From an uncultured Clostridium sp. (GTDB lineage: Bacteria; Bacillota; Clostridia; TANB77; CAG-508), in contig USEM01000035.1 of NCBI GenBank assembly GCA_900553695.1, forward strand, positions 1 through 6,038: 6,038 bases of DNA. Reading direction: 5' to 3'. Positions 4,975-6,038 of this stretch are shown here, piece after piece. The position numbers and the translations under genes are program-made. The notes under the pieces are model-generated. The model saw only the letters and a program-made list of their open reading frames with translations. It searched no databases and was not told the origin of the DNA. The stretch's first letter is position 1. Each line of letters begins with the position of its first letter.

Positions 4975-6038
4975 ATGATTGATATTAAATTGATTAGAGA
5001 AAATCCTGATATGGTTAAAGAAAATATTAGGAAGAAATTTCAAGACCATAAATTGGAATTGGTTGATAAAGTTTTAGAATTAGATAAAAAGAACCGTGAA
5101 GTTAAACTAAATGGTGATGAATTACGTTCTAGTAGAAATACTTTGAGTAGTCAAATTGGTAATTTAATGAAACAAGGAAATCGCAAAGAAGCTGAAAAGA
5201 TTAAAGCTGAAGTTAATGAGATTAATAACAAATTAGTTGATAATGAAAAATTAGAAGAAGAATTAGCTCAAGAAATTAAAGAAATCATGATGAAAATTCC
5301 TAACATTATTGATGATTCTGTTCCTATTGGAAGAGATGATTCTGAAAATGTTGAAATTCAGAAGTTCGGCGACCCATTTGTTCCAGATTATGAAATTCCA
5401 TATCATACAGATATAATGGAAAGTTTATCTGGTATAGATTTAGACTCTGCTCGTAGAGTTGCTGGAAATGGTTTTTATTACCTAATTGGCGACATTGCAA
5501 GATTACATTCTGCAGTAATTGCTTATGCTCGTGATTTTATGATTAATAAAGGTTTTACATATTGTGTGCCACCTTTTATGATTAGAAGCGATGTTGTAAC
5601 AGGTGTTATGAGTTTTGAAGAAATGGACGCTATGATGTATAAAATTGAAGGTGAAGATTTATACCTAATTGGAACAAGTGAACACTCTATGATTGGTAAG
5701 TTCAAAGGTCAAATTCTACAAAAACAAAACTTACCATATACTATGACATCTTACTCACCTTGTTTTAGAAAAGAAAAAGGTGCTCATGGCTTAGAAGAAA
5801 GAGGAGTTTATAGAATACATCAATTTGAAAAACAAGAAATGATAGTAGTTTGCGAACCTGAAGAAAGTTATGAATGGTACGATAAAATGTGGAGTTATAC
5901 AGTAGAGCTATTTAGAAGTCTTGAAATTCCAGTTCGTACATTAGAATGTTGTTCTGGAGATTTAGCAGATTTAAAAGCTAAATCTTGTGATGTTGAGGCA
6001 TGGTCTCCTCGTCAAAAGAAATATTTTGAAGTTGGTAG
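4975..6038 (+). CDS. serS: Serine--tRNA ligase, N-terminal 354 residues (runs off the window)
   Basis: SerRS charges tRNA-Ser (and tRNA-Sec where present) with serine in the cytoplasm. The frame is open from ATG 4975 to the edge, with two bases of a further codon; about 70 residues of a usual 425 are missing, including motif 3. The N-terminus MIDIKLIRENPDMVKENI and a long charged coiled coil (about 27-105) form the tRNA-binding arm. The serine-binding TSEH (234-237) is followed by motif 2, with Arg265 and Glu267 in CFRKEKG and then ERGVYRIHQFEK (275-286). CSGDLADLKAKSCDVEAW (326-343) corresponds to the TGDxGxxAAKxYDLEVW stretch of E. coli-type enzymes, so this is a distinct SerRS subgroup that I associate with some Clostridia. 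The ribosome site is GGAGGAAGTGAG upstream of the ATG. It is transcribed divergently from pgsA. Confidence 0.97.
   Translation, partial: MIDIKLIRENPDMVKENIRKKFQDHKLELVDKVLELDKKNREVKLNGDELRSSRNTLSSQIGNLMKQGNRKEAEKIKAEVNEINNKLVDNEKLEEELAQEIKEIMMKIPNIIDDSVPIGRDDSENVEIQKFGDPFVPDYEIPYHTDIMESLSGIDLDSARRVAGNGFYYLIGDIARLHSAVIAYARDFMINKGFTYCVPPFMIRSDVVTGVMSFEEMDAMMYKIEGEDLYLIGTSEHSMIGKFKGQILQKQNLPYTMTSYSPCFRKEKGAHGLEERGVYRIHQFEKQEMIVVCEPEESYEWYDKMWSYTVELFRSLEIPVRTLECCSGDLADLKAKSCDVEAWSPRQKKYFEVG

Noticed and set aside
5523..5705. Minus-strand 60-residue open frame inside serS
   Set aside because: It is antisense to a well-conserved part of serS and carries no recognisable signal.

Overview
The window is AT-rich chromosomal DNA with strong Shine-Dalgarno sequences, sigma-A type promoters (TTGACA/TATAAT), a T-box riboswitch and an NAD-dependent DNA ligase. 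This points to a low-GC Firmicute, most likely a member of the Clostridia. The clostridial guess rests mainly on protein style, especially the seryl-tRNA synthetase subtype, and is an inference. I see no mobile element, CRISPR array, phage gene or novel defence system; the content is almost entirely housekeeping.

Layout from left to right. Bases 1-76 (minus) encode tRNA-Thr(GGU), driven by a perfect consensus promoter at 94-122. Next, on the minus strand, is the asparagine synthetase gene asnA (176-1145). It has its own promoter (1488-1516), a T-box leader with an AAC (Asn) specifier (1209-1476) and an intrinsic terminator (126-167). Its reading frame is broken by one extra base near 905. A minus-strand cluster follows, transcribed in the order pgsA (4254-4844), ligA (2261-4237), a small uncharacterised gene (2009-2242) and dtd (1546-1983). 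Gaps of only 16-25 bases suggest one operon, transcribed from a promoter at about 4876-4904. Divergently, on the plus strand, serS begins at 4975 and runs off the right edge.

Functionally the region combines translation quality control and supply (tRNA-Thr, Dtd, SerRS, tRNA-regulated Asn synthesis) with phospholipid synthesis (PgsA) and DNA joining (LigA). The most notable observations are the frameshift in asnA under an apparently intact Asn-sensing T-box, the inverted and direct repeats over the pgsA promoter in the divergent pgsA-serS spacer, and the small unknown gene between ligA and dtd.
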